Source: Daphnia pulex (Eukaryota > Arthropoda > Branchiopoda > Diplostraca > Daphniidae). From it: 64,000 nt of DNA. Both the position numbers and the translations under genes were made by a program. The stretch lies in assembly GCF_021134715.1 (NCBI RefSeq), contig NC_060021.1:7658501-7722500 (forward strand), given 5' to 3'. Positions 60,670 to 64,000 of the stretch are shown in pieces (the stretch's first letter is position 1; each line of letters opens with the position of its first letter). The notes under the pieces are model-generated. The model saw nothing but the letters and a program-made list of their open reading frames with translations. It ran no database searches and was not told the origin of the DNA.

Positions 60670-60760
60670 AATGCCTCGGATTCGAACCAATTTAGCAAAC
60701 GGAAACAGGAATCAATTGAATTCCAAGTCTATTTTCTGAAGGAAAACAAAATTAAATTAG
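60670..60760 (+). pseudogene. Second, truncated Fem-1-like exon start
   Basis: The sequence atgcctcggattcgaacc followed by agcaaacggaaacaggaat is a diverged copy of 60059-60125 with an internal deletion of about two dozen bases that shifts the frame; its ORF ends after 22 codons. Confidence 0.5.
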
Positions 60761-62158
60761 CATGTCAATTGAAGATACATTTGCATATTTTAATTTGTAA
60801 CTTATATAACTGTAGAGATAAATTGAATATATCCCATACCAATTTAGAAAAGTATAAGTGCAGAGTGAACGAACTAATACACACCTAACAACCGCCATTG
60901 GGCTACATGAGCAGTAACGGCACCTAGTTTCTTCTATTGTAACTTCGATAAGAAAAATTTAAAAAATTATAGCGAATAACAACTGATGCTAAGGTTACAT
61001 CGGCATTTTTACTGGTTTCCGATAATTCAAACGATATCAGGTTCAAAAAAACGCTTGAATTTGAATCATTATGACTAATACTTAATTCCATGTTATCAGT
61101 TATCAATGCAGCAGGATTGTACCTGTGCCTGTCAAGAATAAAGAGAATTTGGCTGGATAATTGATGTAGAATTAGAAACTATAAATAGGAAGTGAGACAT
61201 AAATTTGATAATTGAAAAATGAAACTTTGACTTAATTACCGTGATCGGGCCTATGTTATTTCCTGTATTTAAAATCGTCTGTTTTTATTTATTCTATGGT
61301 CTGCCTATAAAAATGAGTTTCAAAACGTGAGAAAAGCAGAAGGGGGCGTTCCGTCATTGCAAAGACTAGTCGACTTTGACTTTTGTCGGTGTTTTCAAAA
61401 CATCGGTCCCATTGGCCTGTTTTTCCACGTTGTCAACTTGTTAAGTTCGGCGCATTGAACAGCGAAAGCTGTGAAACAGCGCCGACTTTCTAATTCCGCA
61501 GTTTGCTAACACGCCCTTTCACTTGCACGGACAAAGAGAAATAAAGAGGACGATGCATCTGCCTTTCAGCTATATTTAAAAAAAAATTGTTTATTTTGGT
61601 TCTTTTATTTATTCTGAACGACACGGTATGTTTGAAGAAAAAAAATCACGAAAACGACGAGCACTTTGTACATTACACGAAACGACAAGGTTTTTGGGGA
61701 GGGGGGAGAAAAAATCACGCACATTTATATCCACTAGAATACCTTATTATAATACCAACAAATACTTATCGTTTTAATTTCAACTGAAAGATACATGCTC
61801 TTTAGAAAATGAAAAGAAAAGAAATTTCTACACATGCGGGTTGGGTAATTTACATTTTCACGATTCCTTGGGCTGTTTATTTAAGAATTTCGGTTCTTTC
61901 GAGCCGTTTGTCACTTTCACATCATCGTGTTAAATTGTTATTTTGGTCTTTTGTATTATAGTTTCAAACATTTTTAAAAGTCGTAAAATTAGGGGGGAAA
62001 ACGGAAAAAAAGAGAAATTAAAGTATTTCACGTACACACAACTAGACACACACACAAATCTTGTAAAAGAAATTAAGAAAAAAATGTTTTGTACACGTAT
62101 ATTTATAATAGGCATGGGCATTTTCAAATTTGACTTGTCACTTTGTTGTTTTGTTGTT
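60761..62158. other. Intergenic DNA and probable 3'UTR of the downstream minus-strand gene
   Basis: No supported gene. The part near 61.5-62.15 kb probably contains the 3'UTR of the membrane-protein gene. It includes tttatt strings (AATAAA on the minus strand), none clearly the functional one. Confidence 0.45.
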
Positions 62159-64000
62159 TTAAACATCGACTTTAGAATGAGATCGATCTAGAGATGTGTC
62201 TAATGTATCGATGGTCTGATCCAGTGACCGGTCGGAAAAATTGGTTCGGTTCAATTGGCTCCATTGCTGTTGCGGCGACGAAGTGCCGGTCGAAGAGGAC
62301 GACGAAGACGTTGGCAAATTGTGAAGATGTCTGTGGTGATTCTTCACCTTCATCGAGCCGTTATTGCTGGTTTTTGGCAACTGCAGGTCCGCGTAGAGCA
62401 GACCCCGGGAATCCGATACCGCCGTTCCCAATGCTTTCTGTAAAGAAAAAATAAAAGAAATTCAATCAATAAATTTGGCCATTGCATTTGAGTGTGTCGG
62501 AAAAATCGGTCCGAGATAGTATTTAGTATCAAGCCATCAACTTGAAATTTTGTGTTTTCTGAGGTTTGAAGTGCCGAGATGATGAGATGGATAAAAAATA
62601 GAGAAGAGAGTAGTAGCTACCTCCATTGAGCGCCGAGAACGGGTTAGTGGTTATGGTAGTAGTAGTAGTGGTAGTAGTAGTAGGTGGAAGAGAAGAAGTG
62701 GTGGTCGTAGCAGTCGGACCGTTAATAAAGATGTTAGTTTTGAATTGGCCGCCACCGGGAAGGGCTGACGTCGTGATATTCAGCTTCTTGCTCGATGGAC
62801 TGGCATCGCTCAAGTTGGAGGAGTTGGAAGAGGAGGACGACGACGTCGTCTGAATCTTTGTCACGCTATTACTCACATGGCACTTTGTCTGGCCGATGCT
62901 GCTGCTCCGCTGAGTTCCTCCGCGATTGATGCTCGTCTGGCTGGTGGCGCTGTTGTTGCCGCTGCTGCTACACTGACTGCTACTATGTACACTTTCCACA
63001 TCACTCTTCATACTACACGGAACAAATAGAGAAAGAAAAAAAGACGGCGGCGTCAGTAAAAGTGAATCGACACTCAGAAAAACTTACAGAAAAAGCTAAA
63101 ACTAAAATAAAAAGGAGGAGAAACAAAAACAAAAGGTCGTATCTCTTTTCTTGTTCCAGTAGGGGTCAGACGAAAGGGCGTGGTATTTTTTACTCGAAAA
63201 AAGAAAATCAAAAGACAAACAACTCTAGCATCCCCCATGTCTTCTTAACTTCCTTCTCCCCTTTCGGAAATGTTTCTCTTTCTCTACAGTATTCCTTTTT
63301 GGTTAACTCGATACAATTTATGGCATCTAGCTTTCTACGTAATGGAAGCAAACAAAACAACAGAAAAAAAGGCGAGTGATGAGAAATGACGATGTATATA
63401 CCTTTCCAGATCGGTCGACTTGGAGCCGCCCTTACCTTGAACGAGAACAGACAAAAAAAAGATAGATAGAGAAAAATTCACAAAATAGATGGGAGGAATA
63501 TATATATGTATGTAATATAAATATAACTTAATCAAAATGATCCATCAAAACTAGTGAGTGACTTTGTACAGGTGGAAGAAAAACGAAGTAACTACAATAA
63601 ATAAAAAAAAGGCGAAGGACCAAAAAAAACAAAACAAAAAACAGATGAACTATATAAGGGGTGCGCGTTTGTTAAGTGCATTTTGAAAGCATGGAACGCT
63701 AGAGTTGTTTTAACGTGAATCCACCATCAGAGTTAAGTGTACTGTAAGAGAGTGGATGGATATAATGGCAAAGTAGACAAGTCAAGAAGAAATGTGTGCT
63801 GGTTTTCTTGGCTTTTTTCTTTATGTTTTTGTTTTTTTTTTTTTTTTTTTTTGGGGGGGGGGTAATTTTTCTCAGTTGTGCGTAATGAATGAAATTTCCA
63901 AATGGTAAAAATGGCGGAACTCACGGTCGAAACAGCATCTCTCGGATCGGTAGGCGTAGAGGAGGCAGAGCGTGACGACGATGATGAGGAAGAGACAGGC
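62159..64000 (-). CDS. Single-pass membrane protein, C-terminal part (5' end beyond the window)
   Basis: Exons in transcript order: 64000-63925 (partial), 63435-63402, 63012-62621, 62433-62159; 258 residues of the C-terminus. The first visible exon is a membrane helix with a basic stop-transfer end (ACLFLIIVVTLCLLYAYRSE, then RCCFD). The cytoplasmic tail is Ser/Thr/Asn-rich with a poly-Thr run, then GLLYADLQLP, NHHRHLHNLP and SLDQTIDTLDTSLDRSHSKV to the stop. YADLQLP resembles tyrosine docking motifs in tails of adhesion receptors such as the immunoglobulin superfamily, but no ectodomain is visible and I do not name a family. The last exon needs the acceptor GAAAG (exon start 62433) to keep the long frame; the nearer TTTACAG four bases upstream gives a different, 25-residue tail. 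Confidence 0.75.

Noticed and set aside
62626-62853. Val/Glu-rich plus-strand ORF
   Set aside because: Shadow of the poly-Thr and poly-Ser codons of the minus-strand membrane-protein gene.

Overview
The window looks like nuclear DNA of an arthropod, most likely a crustacean such as Daphnia. Coding genes are split by many short GT-AG introns (mostly 60-90 bp), promoters carry TATA boxes and TCAGT initiators, homopolymer runs are common, and the recognisable proteins are animal-specific (BICD-related dynein adaptor, RBBP5, UTP15, NUDT14, lamin B receptor, animal haem peroxidase). The species is an inference from gene style; no search was run. There is no operon logic; neighbours are unrelated housekeeping or secreted-protein genes.

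Layout. 1-2.4 kb: upstream DNA. 2.46-13.1 kb (+): a BICD-related adaptor gene with a 7.4 kb first intron. 13.1-21.6 kb: noncoding, including the likely 3'UTR of that gene. 21.6-24.6 kb (+): an eleven-exon haem peroxidase with an N-terminal membrane anchor. 24.85-25.23 kb (-): a small secreted Gly/Tyr-rich protein. 26.8-39.2 kb is compact: RBBP5 (+), UTP15 (-), NUDT14 (+, sharing a 210 bp divergent promoter with UTP15), lamin B receptor (-) and an unidentified basic/acidic nuclear protein (+). A 138-residue cysteine-containing ORF (-) lies at 39.2-39.6 kb.

From 41 to about 61 kb the DNA is accessory and decayed: hairpin elements, a broken Fem-1-like ankyrin gene, five tandem broken copies of a secreted Tyr/Thr-rich repeat gene whose TATA/initiator promoters are still intact, two unidentified decayed exon clusters, a MITE-like element holding a 36 bp perfect palindrome, a duplicated exon-like array on the minus strand, a non-LTR reverse-transcriptase fragment, and a second Fem-1-like first exon interrupted by an LTR-like insert. 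From 62.2 kb to the window edge (-) lies the 3' part of a single-pass membrane protein gene whose last intron has two possible acceptors in different frames.

Together the intact genes cover dynein transport, H3K4 methylation, ribosomal RNA processing, nucleotide-sugar hydrolysis, nuclear envelope structure and extracellular oxidation. The most unusual part is the 47.0-50.5 kb array of same-family genes with conserved promoters and broken reading frames.
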